64,000 nucleotides of DNA from Thamnidium elegans (taxonomy: Eukaryota; Mucoromycota; Mucoromycetes; Mucorales; Mucoraceae), in assembly GCA_025201345.1 (NCBI GenBank), contig JAIXMG010000018.1:434001-498000 (forward strand). Direction: 5' to 3'. A program made the translations under genes and the position numbers. Every line of letters starts with the position of its first letter. Within the stretch, counting starts at the first letter, position 1. Of this stretch, positions 24,407-37,450 are shown piece by piece. The notes below the pieces were generated by a model that was given only the letters and a program-made list of their open reading frames with translations, had not been told where the DNA came from and made no database searches.

Positions 24407-26829
24407 TTATAGTGATTGGGGGAATGATAAAGAAAGGGATTGAGAAGTGGCTAGTTGGGTAAGAGGAATTGCTTCTCTACAATTTAAACGTTCAAGACTT
24501 GCCAATGCTTCTTTATCCAAGGCTTGTTTTCGTTTTTCAAAGTTTTCACTCTATATTAGCCGAAAAAAAAGAAATTGATTAGTAACAGTGGTTTTTATAC
24601 TTATCTTTCTTTCTCTCTTACATTTAACTTCATCCACGGCATTTCGATAGCAGTTGCCACTGTGGCGCGTTCATAAGGGTCTACTGTCAATAAAGCAGAT
24701 ACTAATTCCTTGGCTAGTGATAATTATAAAAATTGAATAAAATGAGACTATACTATACAGATTGATTTATATTTACCTTCAGTAGAAATATCATCCCAGT
24801 ATGGAGATGGGAATTCATATTTACCCATTTTGATTTGTGACTTCATTGATGGAGGGCTGTTTTCTTCAGAGAAGGGAGGGAATCCGCATAAACAAATGTA
24901 TAACATGACACCTAAACTCCACATATCACATTGCTTGTCGTAGGCACGTGAGCCAGCAGGATTTAATATCTCGGGTGCAACTGTTTTATAATATGTTAAA
25001 TCTTATTTGACCTTTTAGATAATTTTAGCTTACCATAATTGGGAGTACCACATTGACTGTCAAAGGTCCCCTTTCTGTCTTCGCTTTTAGCAAGACCAAA
25101 ATCAGAAACTTTAATAAGCAATTTTTTCTTATCGGCAAGTAATACTAGAGGGAGGAATGAGAAAAGATAGAAGAGAGAAGTATATATGGTTATTTACCGT
25201 TTTCTGGTTTTAAGTCACGATGAGCAATTCCACATTGATGAAGGTACTAAAAAAAAAAAAATTAGGAATGGCTCCTCCTTTTTTTTATGTGTGTGATTTT
25301 ACTTACTTGAATAGCAAGGAATAATTGCCAAAAGATAAATCTTGCTTCGTCCTCAGACAGCTTTTTTTTTTCACGAATAAAGTTAAAGAGCTCACCATCA
25401 CGTACACTGTAATCAAAAGAAGGTGGGTTAAATAATAAATAAATAAGAGGGGTACATAAAAACTTACTATTCCAAAACTAAATATATTTGAGACAATTCA
25501 TTATAAATTTCCTTGATCTGTACTACAAACGGCTAAACTAAATATTAAGTAACACATTTTTTTTTTTGACATTATAAATAAACTTACGTGTTTCTCAATA
25601 GACATCATAATACTCATTTCTTGTATAGTAGATAATAAAAGCTTTGGTCTGTTATCCATTCGAGCCTTTGCGATTACTTTAATTGCAACAGGGTTTTCTG
25701 TACCTACTACAAACGCGTGGTATACCGTAGCAAAGTTACCTTTGCCTAATTCACAATTAAAACTATACTGGTATGCGCAAGCCTAAATATCAAGTCAAAT
25801 AAGTAAATATGTATAAGCCGCCCCTCTCTTTTTTTTCTTACTGTTGCTGAAAATGCTGGTGGGAAACGAATACGATAAACTAAGCGTTGGTAAGGTTAGT
25901 AAAACAGTATAATATAGCAAACAAATATAAACACATACAGGAATGACGAAAGTCGTCATCAGCCCACGAATTTCGTCGGAACAATTGGACAATGTCTCCT
26001 CCTCTTAAAAGAATACGATTATTTTTGCCCACGACTTTTCCATTTACAAAAGTTCCATTGAAACTACGTATATTGTTTAGATAAAAGATACTATACGCGT
26101 AATAGTTTGTAAATAATCTTACCTTTTGTCTTCGAGATAAATACGAATACCTTTTGCAACGGCGTTGCTTCCAGTTTCCTAATCAAAATCAAAAAAATGT
26201 CAAGTAAAATAAAAATAAAAAAATTACAATGATTATTTTACCATGTAAATAAGACAATGATTACGACTAATTTCAGTCATTTCGATACTAGTTTCAAAAG
26301 GTTAATCATCCTTTTGTATATCCTAAAAAAAAACTTACCAGACATCACACTCTGGGCCACGACCAATAAGATAGCCAGTACGATTATCAGTGGCATTTTT
26401 TCGCTTCTTTAGATACTTGTTTTCATATTTAGGATTCATACTCTGCAAATACGCAAAACAATCAGGATGAGCTTCCCACTCTGGTTCAACTGGTATAAAA
26501 TCAATTTGCTCCTGGGTGAGAGGAGGTCTTGGCCGCCTAACGATAGTATTTGGCACGGGCAGCACATTAGCTTTAGTTATCAGCTCTGTCACATCCTTTT
26601 TAACTTCATTCATTTTCGACTGTTTACGTCTTAAACTATGGTGAGGGTCAACATTTTTATCCACATTAAATTGTCCTGGTCTCTTTTGCTTTGTTTCTAC
26701 TTCGTCCGGAGTAAAGTAAACGGTGCCATCAGGTGAATTGTCTTCTGTTGATTTAGATTCATATTCTTGCTTAAATGTAGAAGTGAAGTTAATAGGCGCT
26801 TGTCTACAAGCTACTTTTTGGTCCGTCAT
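24407..26829 (-). CDS. CDS1: FHA-domain checkpoint kinase, Cds1/Chk2/Rad53 type
   Basis: An N-terminal tail of about 150 residues is followed by an FHA domain: GYLIGRGPECDVCI, SRNHCLIYM, IRIYLEDKSFNGTFVNGKVV and LLRGGDIVQL, the Gly-Arg, Ser-x2-His and N-G positions that bind phosphothreonine. Next comes a Ser/Thr kinase domain: GKGNFATVYHA glycine loop, VAIKVIAKARM with the ATP lysine, HRDLKPEN near 25215-25235, SDFGLAKSEDRKG, CGTPNYVAPEIL and WSLGVMLYICLCGFPPF. The C-terminal tail is short and lacks a second FHA domain, so it matches S. pombe Cds1 and animal Chk2, not two-FHA Rad53. Such kinases act in the nucleus downstream of ATR/ATM during replication stress and DNA damage. Roughly a dozen short exons are joined by GT-AG introns; I have not fixed every boundary. 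Confidence 0.9.
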
Positions 26830-28306
26830 TTAGAGCCTGTATATATATATAAAAAAACGAAAAAGATAAAGGAAAAAAAGAAGGGACTATAAAAAAAAAA
26901 GAGGAGTTTTGCTGGTTAAGTGTCACCTATAAAAAATGGTGTAACGTTTCTGACAGTCACATACAGCCTGTTGCCATGGATACAGGAACACGGATAAAGC
27001 CATAAAAAAATCCAGTACAGGGAAGCTTCATATTTGACAGTTAGAGTATTTTGGTCTTGATCCATACAACACGATGAATAAAGGAACGTTCCAGTGATAG
27101 AAACGGGAAGAAATTATTCTGTTGAGATGTTATACTTAACGTGTATCATATATAATTATTTATGAATGATGTTAAAAGCAATTTATCTACAAGACAAACT
27201 ATATAAAAAACGTTCAGGAACATAAAAAAAAAAAGATAAATATTCCTTGAAGCCAAAATAACATATCATCGTATAAATTTCTATCCTCTTGTTAGATATA
27301 AATGAAACTATCATAATATGTGACGATTATCGTGAAGAAGGTCATCCCAAACAGGTTTTCCACTCAATGCTCACAACATAAAGCTACTCGTAAGACTTAT
27401 ATGCTATAGATCATCAGTATTAGTCTCTATGGACTAAAAGTTATTTTGTTTCTAACGCGTTTAGCAAAAAGCAAACGAAAAGCCACAAACTAAAAAGAGA
27501 TTTATGAAAGACAGGTTGAAAAATCTTCTGGAACAAGAGCTCATCAGCACGAGAATAATAAATCAAGCAGTTGGGCCATAAAAATTTGTTCCTCACGTAG
27601 AGGTGAGGAGCATGACTCTTCGAGATCTAAAATATGTAAAAATTATCAAAAAAAATCAAACTAAAGTTTTTTTTTTCAAGAAGCACTCGGTACCAATTAT
27701 AAAAATAATAGTTTTGAGTAAGCACCAGGCTATATAGTTGTCAACTTAGTTATGTAGTTTATTTATTAATTTATTCGAAATGGTGTTAAGAGTCTTGTCT
27801 TCACTAAAGGACTATCAAATGATGTTATTTAAAATAAGGGGATAATCAAACAAAATGACAGAGAGAGGGTAATACAATAAAATCGTATAAAGTAAAGTTT
27901 ATTTAAAATAATAGTTTTAGACTGTTTGAATAGTATATCAGCAATGAATCTTTAGAAAGGTAACTAGGAAATGTAATTTAATACAGATGGTAGTTATACA
28001 ATGAAAGATAAGAAAGGGATATATAAAAGACAAACAAGTGAACACTAAGATATTTTAAGCCTACGATGGTTAAGTTTATTCGAAAGAAAAAAGAAAAAGA
28101 TGGTATTTATACTTTTGTGTTACTTGAGACACTATTTGCAACAATATTGAATGTTTGCGGCTAAATTGACCAATATTTTCGTCAAATTGATTACAAAGGT
28201 TCTTTATTTTTATTCAAGCATTTAGGAAAACAATTGACAGAATGCTGGATGAAAATCATGTTTAAGGACGTCCGAATAAAAGGTTAAAAAAAAGTGGTTA
28301 ATTTAT
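26830..28306. other. Gene-poor interval
   Basis: About 1.5 kb upstream of the kinase gene with no convincing gene. Around 27845-27895 there is a short stretch (GACAGAGAGAGGGTAATAC and following) that looks like a decayed copy of part of the repeat found at 40.5 and 44 kb. The rest is AT-rich without signals I can name. Confidence 0.4.
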
Positions 28307-28615
28307 TCAAGGGGCAGGGACATTGACATTTTCACTCGTAGCAGTAAGTATACGATTTATGAGCTTTTCAACAGCACGTTCAACAGCACGTTCAACAATA
28401 CGTTCAACAACACGTTCATCAATACTTTCTAAATACTTGATCACAATTTCTTCGACTCTACTGATATGAATGTATTCAGATGAATTGTAAGGCGCCTGGT
28501 ACGAATTAAAAGATGACTGTGTAGAAGCACTAGGAATAGAAAAAGAAGATAATGTTCCAGAAGAGCCCATATTGAAGTCCTGAAGAGTTGGAATGTCTTG
28601 AAAGTATTGGTCCAT
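28307..28615 (-). CDS. Small hypothetical protein with a charged helical C-terminal half
   Basis: A 102-residue frame from ATG 28615, chosen over an upstream in-frame ATG at 28708 because that would add only low-complexity residues. The first half is rich in Ser, Phe, Tyr and Gln (for example GSSGTLSSFSIPSAS) and looks disordered. Residues 55-85 contain RVEEIVIKYLESIDER followed by an imperfect ERVVERIVERAVERAVEKL repeat, a strongly amphipathic helix or short coiled coil built from a four-residue V-E-R-x unit. No family is recognised, no intron is needed, and it sits in a gene-poor stretch. It could be a real small protein or chance. Confidence 0.4.
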   Translation of the reverse strand: MDQYFQDIPTLQDFNMGSSGTLSSFSIPSASTQSSFNSYQAPYNSSEYIHISRVEEIVIKYLESIDERVVERIVERAVERAVEKLINRILTATSENVNVPAP

Positions 28616-29440
28616 GTTTAAGGATGTAGTTCTAATAATTATAAATGTAGTTGATAGTGCAAAAAAAAAAAAGGTGTAAAAGTAAATGCTTTTAAATACT
28701 TGAATCAAATAAACCGACCAGCCTTAAAAAGTCAAATGTCTTTTTCTTGGCAACTGTCATTACGGAAACATAAGCTTAAAAGGATATATTTCTTGAAAAT
28801 AAAAGTGATTGGATTCCTTAAAGCAAAGTACGACGGAGTATCTTCATATTGAAGAACAAAGACCTATCTTTAAACCTTTTTTTTTTTTTGAAGCCAGAAA
28901 AACGTCATTGTCATACAGGATATCAATCAATATCAATATGAAGGGGAATACTATTACATATAGATTAATAAAATGCTTTCGAATATATACACTGTATAAG
29001 ACTCGTACTTACCACTAGTTTCTATATATAGTTCCATAACGGCATTTACCGTGATCTTTTTCTTTTTTTTTTTTTTTAAAAAAAAAGGTACACACCAATA
29101 ATATCCCCTTTTTTGTTCCTTTTTATTTTTCATTTTCTTTAACTGCCTTCATTGATATTTCTAACTGCCTTCATTGGTATTTTCTAACTGCCTTCATTGG
29201 TAGGATGTGTATTTCCAATCACCTCCACTTGGTCACATCTGTCAACCATACTAGTTAAATATGGGCTAAGAATTGGCACTTATATTTTTCTTTTCAACTT
29301 ATTAACTTTTTGAAATAAAACCTCAATAATGACCATGGAGTACAGTTTATGTTGTGCTCATCATATTTTCTCATCTTAATTACTTCGCTATTTAGCAGAC
29401 TTTTTTTCTTCTTTTTTGGCACTAAATCTTAGAAATTAAC
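28616..29440. other. Interval upstream of the second Tc1 relic
   Basis: At 29143-29201 the phrase AACTGCCTTCATTG is repeated three times at about 20-base spacing, a small tandem repeat. Otherwise I see no gene. Poly-T and poly-A runs flank 29055-29085. Confidence 0.5.
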
Positions 29441-30027
29441 ATGAGCTACATTAACTATATACCTCCAAGCGATTATTATATTATTGACGATGAGTCTGAA
29501 GAACAGATGGAAGATGTGGTCTACCAATACGGCGACATCGAAAAGATAATTGACTTTGATTCAGTTACCGAAATCCCCAAAGTGGGCTCAACCATGGAGA
29601 TCGGCCCACGGAAAACTTGAAAACTGTATCTATTGACGATGGTAGCAAAAAGTACAAGGAGTACACACTCGAGCAAGTGCGTATGTTCATACAAATAATG
29701 TAAAACGAAGGCATTACTATACCTAAAGTGGCATTACGTTGTAGTATTCCACGACAAAATGCTTACATTTGATGTTGATGCTATCAATAAGAGAGGGTAT
29801 AAACCTTTGCTCATGCCCCCTTACTCTCCTTTTTTTGAACCCGATCGAAAGATGCTGGTCAAAAATAAAGAGCAATATCAAGAGAAACCCACTTGATAAA
29901 GCAGATACTTTGACATCTCGCCTTCCTGCAGCTTGCAGACCAGTTACTGTTCAGGTCTGCCAATGCTGGGTTAGACATGCTGAGACCTTCTGGGATAGGT
30001 GTATTAATAAAGAACTAGGCTTAAGGT
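29441..30027 (+). pseudogene. Tc1/mariner-like transposase relic with internal deletion
   Basis: The 5' part starts MSYINYIPPSDYYIIDDESE, and after an internal stop continues with YTLEQVRMFIQIM and a second stop, then GITIPKVALRCSIPRQNAY: an N-terminal helix-turn-helix region of a Tc1-type transposase. At about 29761 the reading jumps directly to the C-terminal part, FDVDAINKRGYKP, PPYSPFF, NPIERCWSKIKSNIKRNP and the terminal WVRHAETFWDRCINKE. The central catalytic domain with the first two acidic residues is gone. A frameshift lies within the PPYSPF block. The C-terminal block matches the relic at 5760-6010 nearly base for base up to ACATCTCGCC, so the two are copies of one family in opposite orientations. 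Confidence 0.82.
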
Positions 30028-30943
30028 AAATGTTACCACTATATGTTATCTTTTCTTACGTATTTCATCCAAAATAAAAATTCACTTTGTATCAAAAAAA
30101 AAAGAAAAATTTAATTCATCCCAATTTCTATTTTCAAATCGTATATTAAGGGACAGAGGAAGAAGCAGATGGAACGGCAGAGTAAAAGGAAAAGCATAAA
30201 CTGTTTTCTTTTAGCCCTAATCCCAGTTTGAAATGGAGACATATTAGTAATAATAACAAATCGTTAGCATCTAGTGCTGGTATTAAAGTAATAATGGACA
30301 CTTATTATTAGAGAGCTATTTACTCACAGAAATATTAATTGTTTAATGTGTAACCAGTCTTTATGACTTGAAAAATGCTAATGTAAATGGAATAGATCTG
30401 TTCGCTTGCTTTACCCAAACTGATGGACATAGTGTCTCTACAATTCGTTCGAAGATTTCAATAGGACCGAGGTTGAGGAGAACTTCTTGCCATGTACAAC
30501 AGATCTGGGCCGTAAACATACATCCATCGGCCACGACTCCAACAAGCATCAAGTTCGCCGTTGTAGCGATTTAGAGTTTCGCTGTTATACCGATAGCAGA
30601 CGAAGGCAAAACTATGCTGGCAACATATTGTATAAAGTAAATTTGTCGACAAAAACAACACCTCGCAATATTCAATATCAATGAATTCAGAACTTCTATA
30701 GTAAGTACAATTTAATTTATTTCTTTTTAACAGTAATAAGTTGTATCTCTTACAGACTTGTAAAATGTGTAAAGGTGAGTATATATTTTAAATTAAAGTT
30801 AACTTGCCTTTTTTGTAACATTAATCCAGCTATGTAATGATTGGCTTAAATTTGGCATGATATACAAACTCACGGCTGATAAATAATAAAATAGAAAACT
30901 CGTCTTTTTTTTTAAAAAAAAAAAACTTCTTATTTATTTAAAA
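30028..30943. other. Interval before the Bax-inhibitor gene
   Basis: On the minus strand at 30361-30661 two overlapping frames could be pieces of a broken gene (LLNLGPIEIFERIVETLCPS in one, GELDACWSRGRWMYVYG in the other), but I recognise no family and cannot join them. The last 40 bases before 30944 carry a T run and A run that abut the start codon. Confidence 0.35.
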
Positions 30944-31963
30944 ATGACTTACGGAAGTACACCATATACTGTTCCTCCACCAGCTTATGACGAAGAAGCT
31001 AACAGACCCTTGCTTGCGTCTGACGATGATGACGATATGTTCAAGGAAACCATTGCAAACAGTTCAAAAGAGATTCGTCTTCGTAAGTTTTTTTTTTTTT
31101 TTTTTTTTTTTTTCATTACCGAGATTAGTTGATTGAAATACTAAACTCTTGTATAGAATTTGTTCGAAAGGTATATTCTATTTTAGCGACGCAGCTAGCT
31201 GCAACTTCTGCTTTATCTGCTTTTTATATGTTTAATGATTCTGCTCGGTCTTGGGTTCAGTCCAAGTAAGTCTTAATGTTTCAGTACGCAGTAAAAAAAG
31301 TTTTAGATACTTATTTTATATATGTATGTAGTCAGTGGATGTTGATTGTATCCATGATTTCTACAATTATCGTCATGTTAGCACTGTTCTGGAAGGCAAG
31401 ATCGTATCCTTTAAATTATGGTTTGTTAGCAATTTTCACTTTACTTGAAGCCCATGCCGTAGGCACAATAGGTAATGTGTAACATTTGATTGACGGGGGG
31501 TTTGTAACTAACGCTCGAATATGCATATAGTCACATTCTATAAGCAGACAATTGTTTTACAAGCGCTACTGATTACTCTTGGCGTATTTATTGGGCTTAC
31601 TTTATTTACACTTCAATCTAAATGGGACTTCACAGGATTGGGGCCATTGTAAGTAGTATATTGTAGTCATTTTTTTTCTAATATACTGACAAGATAATAC
31701 GTAGTTTATATGCAGGTTTATGGATCTTGCTTATTGCAGGCATTGTGCAAATATTCTTACCATTTTCAAAGGGAGTTCAACTTGCGCTTGCAATTGGTGG
31801 AGTAATTATTTTCAGTGGATATATTCTTTTCGATACCTACTTGATCTTTAATCAATATTCAGCGGAAGATTATATTATTGCCTCAGTTAGTCTTTATTTG
31901 GATGTGATTAATCTTTTCCTTCGTATCTTGCAAGTTTTAAGTTTATTATCAGACGATAATTAA
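30944..31963 (+). CDS. BXI1: Bax inhibitor-1/lifeguard family membrane protein
   Basis: Five exons (30944-31082, 31157-31265, 31332-31471, 31531-31648, 31705-31963) give 255 codons, 254 residues. A proline-rich cytosolic N-terminus (TPYTVPPPAYDEE) is followed by RKVYSILATQLAATSALSAF and about seven hydrophobic helices, ending in the TMBIM/UPF0005 signature SLYLDVINLFLRILQVLS. The D in LYLDVINLF is the calcium-leak aspartate of the family. In yeast Bxi1 sits in the ER or vacuole and affects calcium and the unfolded-protein response. The PPxY-like PPPAYDEE near the N-terminus could recruit a WW-domain ubiquitin ligase. The gene converges on the acyl-CoA dehydrogenase, with 128 bases between the stop codons. 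Confidence 0.93.
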
Positions 31964-32091
31964 AGATTGAAGTAAAGTCGTTTATTGATACAATAAAAAA
32001 ATTAAACGGGATATCTTTTTTTTTTCTTCTTCTTCGTCTTTTTAGAAATGATATATAAAGTTTTTCTTTTTTCTTTTTTAGATTACAATAT

Positions 32092-33943
32092 TTAAAGTCT
32101 GGCGCCGCGAGGGAAGTACTTCATGGCTTGACGTACACCGAGATCAGCCATAATTTCTTCAGCACCGCCGAGAATAGCAGAGAACTAAAATAATAAAAAA
32201 ATATTAGTATAAAATACAATGGTTTATGTATAAAAAAAAAAATACCTTGTAGGTTCTTTGCATAGTTTCAATTGTTCTACCCATACCAGTCTTGGTGATA
32301 GCACGACCTCCAAAGATTTGACAGGCATCGTCAGAGACATCATGCATCATACGAGTAACTTGGTATTTACACAAGGCAATAGGACCAGCCAATTTCTCGG
32401 ACTGTTCATCATATGACATGTTGTTCATTTGATAGGCAATGCTTTCCATCCAAGAGTGAACACTTTCAAGACTAGCAATCATCTTTGCCAACTTGTTACG
32501 AATGACAGGTTGGTCAATAAGGCGCTTACCAAAGACCTTACGTTGGTTAGCCCACTTGAAACATTCTTCAATCACGAGACGACAGGCCATAGTACTTTGA
32601 GAAATCATGACGAAACGTTCATGGTTAAAGTTGGAAAGTACGACCAAGAAACCCTTATTTTCTTTACCCAACAAGTTTTCAACTGGGACCATAACCTATT
32701 TTTTTTTTAAGAAAAAAAAAATATTAGTATGATAACAGGGCTTAAATATTTTGGAAGGTCACACTTTACATTTTCAAATGTAACATATGCGGTACCGGCA
32801 CTAGGAGAATATGAAGTCTTAATGGGCTTGGTCTCTACACCTTCACTACGTTCGATAAGAAGCATAGACATACCCTTATCGGTTTGAACAGCAACGGAGA
32901 AATAATCAGCCCAACAACCACCGGTAATCCATTTCTTGGTACCGTTAACAACGTAGTGCTTACCATCAGCTGTCTTAACAGCAGTGGTCTTAATACGAGC
33001 AACATCGGAACCAGCAAAGGCTTCGGTAATTGCAAGACAAATTCTCTTTCTACCAGCAATTACATCAGGAATAATCTAAGAAAGTGTATTTAGTTTTTTT
33101 GTAATTTTTTTTTTACTAGGTAAGATAATAAACACCTTTTGTTGAAGTTGAGGAGAGCCGAAGTTCATGACAGTAGGTGCAGAGATGACCATACCAGCAA
33201 TAGAACCATCATCAAAACCACGACACTTCCAACGAGCAGTTTCTTCGTGGACAATGATCTATTTATTTATTTTGAATTGTAAGTAATCGGGATTTTAATC
33301 AAAGTTATATACGCTTACCTCATGGAAATAGTCAAAGTCTTCACCCTTGAGGCCACTAGGAAGAATTAATCCGTTCAACATGGGACCAGGACCAATGTTC
33401 ATAGCTAAAAGATGGTTATCACCCAACTTCTTCATGAATTCATCAGTAGGCTTAACACCAGCATCTTCAAATTCACGAGCTTCTTCAGCTAAAGAATCAC
33501 AAATCTTACGAACAGCAAGACGGAACTTGAAATGAGATTCACTAATAATAATTATAAAAAAATTAAGGATTTTGGGAATTTAAAATATGTACTTTTTCTT
33601 TTTCTTACTTGAGGTAAGGAGACTTGAAACCCATCCAGGCACTTGATTCAGCGTAAGGAACTTTGGAAATATCACCAGGTTGATAGAAATCAATTTGAGG
33701 TTGCTCGTTAGCTATGGTACCTATTTTGAAACGAGCATATTTTACGAGAACTTCTTGACGATGAAGACCATAGAAATCTTCAGTGGCGTCTTTACCAGCA
33801 AATTCTAAAATAGGATATGCTCCACCAGGATGCATATCAATGAAACGACTCATATCATAAACACTAGCATCAATAATGATCCATAAGTCACCTTCAACAG
33901 AGTGACGCTTTACTTCTTCACGAGTGAATGTTTTAAGACTCAT
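32092..33943 (-). CDS. Acyl-CoA dehydrogenase with N-terminal cytochrome b5 domain
   Basis: Six exons (33943-33609, 33541-33319, 33258-33136, 33075-32770, 32695-32246, 32184-32092) sum to 510 codons, 509 residues. Residues 1-80 are a cytochrome b5 domain: DMHPGGAYPILEFAGKDAT with H38, and LHRQEV with H61 as the second haem ligand. A linker leads into a full acyl-CoA dehydrogenase: LAITEAFAGSDVARIKT (FAD and substrate loop), GTKKWITGG, and QIFGGRAITKTGMGRTIETM near the end. The tail GGAEEIMADLG aligns with the LCAD GGTNEIM block rather than the MCAD YEGT block; the likely base is then the Glu in NFNHERFVM. Such fusions are known in fungi. Electron transfer from FAD to the haem is inferred. Whether it sits in mitochondria or peroxisomes is not shown: there is no clear N-terminal presequence or C-terminal SKL. 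Confidence 0.92.
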
Positions 33944-34901
33944 TTTATATATTTTAAGAGTGGGGGGAGTTAGTTAGATTTTTTTAAAGAAAAAGAAAAG
34001 AAAAGAAAGGAAGAAAAAAGTGTAAAGAGTATTATAAATATTTAAATATTGTGGGGAAAATAAATTTTTTTTTTATTGCTAACTCTGGGTTTGAACGAGT
34101 ACAGTGTAATTGTAATACGAGTAGACAGTGAGTGTTTTGCATAATAACTAGATTTTTCTCACGAAAAATGGGTAATATGTTTTATTTAGAGTAATAAAAA
34201 GGAGATGACTAATGATAGAATAAGAGTAATTAAGATCGTATTAATCATTATTTTTTTTTTTTTGTAGTGAAGAATTCAATAAGTATTTGTTTTTCTTTGA
34301 CTGTTCCCGAAATACTTTTTTTTAACGCCGAAAGGGGTTTGGAGCTCAATTTCTACCATGTGAATATTTTATAAATGCAAGATTCTAAAAGGTCAATGCA
34401 ACGCGATAAAATAGTATAATTCACTTGTTTTTTTTTGTTTTTTTGAAAACTATTTTTTGTTTATTTTGAAAATCAGATCGGCTCATCGCTTTTACTTACT
34501 TTGTACGTAACCATGGTAACTACAGACTGTTTTTAAGAAGTAAATGGTTATAAATGGTATACTATTCCTTACAGGAAAAAAAAAAGAGCACTATGATCTG
34601 AGGTCATCTTTTTTTGGCCTAAAATGAAATTAAGTGGTAATTTAAGCAGAACTTGCTTCCTTTTTTCTTTTTTTTTTACTACGCATAAAAATAGAAAGGT
34701 AATACAAAGAGGATCTTTATTAAATGAAACGGGGGGAACAATGATAGTTTTTTTTTTATAGTGATGGAATCCCATATAAATTTTTTTTTTCAGGATTTCA
34801 TGGTAAAAAAAAAAAGGGGGAAAGAAAGAAAGAAGAAAATGTGATAATTGCATTTACAGGTTATAAAAGTATGAGATATATGCGGATTTTTTTTTTTTTT
34901 T
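33944..34901. other. Intergenic region, nothing recognised
   Basis: Almost 1 kb between the acyl-CoA dehydrogenase start and the 3' end of the branching enzyme, both on the minus strand. It contains long A and T tracts and chance frames of low complexity. Confidence 0.5.
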
Positions 34902-37243
34902 TTACTCTTTAGCTAAAAGCAAACAAGTACGGTTAGGAATATAAACTTGGATCCAATTAGGTCTGGTATCCCAATCCCCGGCTGTGGTAAAGAAATCAGT
35001 ATTTCCATCTACTCTACCATGACCCAAAAATTGTTTATCATCAGAGTTCAAAATGATCTTGTACTTGCCAGATTGACTAACACCAACACGATAATCTGTA
35101 AAGGATTGGGTAGGATGAAAATTGAAAATAAAGATTACACCAGCACGCTCAAAAACAATGATCTTATCTCCATCATTCTTGCGGGAAACGTAACCTTGAG
35201 CATCATGAAGCCAACCATACTTTTCCTCAGTTAATTGCATACCACGATCCCATTCGTTCAAGTACTTGTAACGCAATAATGGATCATCCAAAATGTTCCA
35301 TTGACGACGAGCGTATTGGAAACTAGAATCGTTACCAACACGAGGGAAATCAAGCCATTCTGGGTGACCGAATTCGTTACCTTCAAAATTAAGATAACCT
35401 TCTCCACCAAGACCATGAGTTACCATTCTAAAAATAACAATACAAGATTAGCTTTTTTGCCGCTTAAAAAATAACCTTTTTTTTTTGTCTTACCTAATCA
35501 TTTTGTGTAAAGACATACCGCGATCGATAACGGGAGTAAGAGGAGTTAAATCACTCATGTTGGTATACATTTCTTTATCCATTAACCAGAACGCTAATGT
35601 CTTATCGCCAACAAGAGCTTGATCGTGAGATTCACAGTAGCCAATAGTCTTTTCCAAGTAACGACGATTAGTCAAGATATGAACGATATGGCCCATCTTC
35701 CAATCTTCGTCAGTTTCTTCTTTCAACATTTTAATCCACATATCTGGAATAGCCATAGAAAGTCTATAATCGAAGCCAAGACCTCCTTCACGAACAGGAC
35801 GACAAGAACCAGGCATACCAGAAACATCTAAATAAAATAAAGTTAATAACCTGTTTAAATGATTTTAATGAATCAAGTTTTTACCTTCAGCAATTGTAAC
35901 CATATCAGGATACTTATTATGTAAATAATTATTGGCAATTTGAATATACATGACACCCTCATCATCTACATTATCACCAAAGTACTCATGATAGTCACCA
36001 GAGAATCCGAAACCAACGCCATGATGCTTGTAAAGCATAGAAGTAACGCCATCAAATCTGAAACCATCAAAATTGAAAACGTCCATCCAATATCTCAAAT
36101 TGGACATAAGGAAACGCATGACTTCAAAACTACCATAGTTGAATAATCTGGAATCCCATAATTCATGACGACCCTTTTCACCAGCATGGAAGTAACAGTG
36201 ATCTGAACCATCAAACTCGTTGAGACCATCAGCTACATTCTTACAGGCGTGAGAGTGAACTAAATCAAGCAAGACAGTGATTCCTAAACCATGAGCAGTA
36301 TCGATCAATTCCTTGAGGTCTTCAGGAGTACCGTAACGGCTAGAAGGTGCAAAGAAGGAAGTGACTTGGTAACCAAATGAGGCGTAATAAGCGTGCTCCA
36401 TGACAGCCATCAATTGGATCGTGTTATAACCGTCATAGGCAATACGAGGAAGAATATTCTTGGTAAATTCTTTGTAGGTTGCACAACGGGGTTCGGGAGA
36501 TGAGATACCCACTATAAAAAAGATAAGGCCAAAAGTAGAAGTTTTTTTTTTTTTGGGTTAGATGTTTGTTATTGTAAACTAAGTCATAATTTTTTTTTTT
36601 TTTTTTTTTTTTTACCGTGGGCTTCGTATACACGAATAGATTCAGGTCTCTTGGGACGAGGGTTCTTAAAGACATATTTTTTTTCAGGGTTCCAAAAGAT
36701 AGCATCATAGGTAGCACTAACATTAAGATCTTGAGTAACATAATTGATCCAGGCAGGTAAACGGTAAATACGTTCGTTTGTATGAGGCATTGTCATGGTA
36801 ATCTAAAATAGGGTCGTGTGTGAGACCACAAAAAAAAATGATGTTTGTAACTTTAATTTTTTTTTCGTTTTACCTTGACTTTACTACCGTGAGGGATAGC
36901 TACTTTACGTTTTGCAAGAGGTTTTACAAGAATTTCGAAGACACCGTATTTATTACGTGTCATAACGTGAGCATTTACGTCCCAGTTATCTTTTTAAGGG
37001 AATGATATTTAGCATTTTTTATTACTTCTCCGGTTTTTTTTTCTCCCCCTTCCCCAACATTTTTTTATAAAAACTTACTGAAATCACCCACTAAACTAGC
37101 AGTAGCGGCATTAGGAGCCCATTCACGGTACATGACACCACCATCCTTTTGAACATTAAATCCAAAATATTCCCAACCTTTCGTATAGTCTTCATAACCG
37201 AGAGTATTTTTGATTTGTTCGTCATACTTTTCAAAAGTAGCAT

Positions 37244-37274
<31 letters not shown>

Positions 37275-37450
37275 TTAGTAAAGAAAATAAAAGCGTGTAT
37301 AGTCTTTTGCATATGTCACCTTTCTCTAAGAGCATCATCAAATGGTTTTAACCAAGGGTCAATGACAGAGAGTCCAGTACCGTCTGCATCCATGGTAAGG
37401 ACGCGTCCAGGAGAAACTTCTTCTTTAAAAGTAGGTATAGCGGCAGTCAT
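34902..37450 (-). CDS. GLC3: 1,4-alpha-glucan (glycogen) branching enzyme
   Basis: This cytosolic GH13 enzyme moves oligoglucan chains to alpha-1,6 branch points in glycogen. From ATG 37450 the N-terminal CBM48-containing region has [20 protein letters not shown] and TASLVGDF, and the barrel shows the four GH13 regions: [23 protein letters not shown] with the catalytic aspartate, MVTIAEDVSG with the catalytic glutamate, and YCESHDQAL with the transition-state histidine and aspartate. [21 protein letters not shown] follows and the all-beta C-terminal domain ends [10 protein letters not shown]. Introns are short and GT-AG; some carry A runs of more than ten bases (37257-37274, 36591-36613). The gene and the Yrb30-like gene start 511 bases apart on opposite strands. 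Confidence 0.95.

Noticed and set aside
30361..30661. Overlapping minus-strand frames near 30.4-30.7 kb
   Set aside because: No family recognised and no splice joins them into one frame; kept only as a note in the gap entry.
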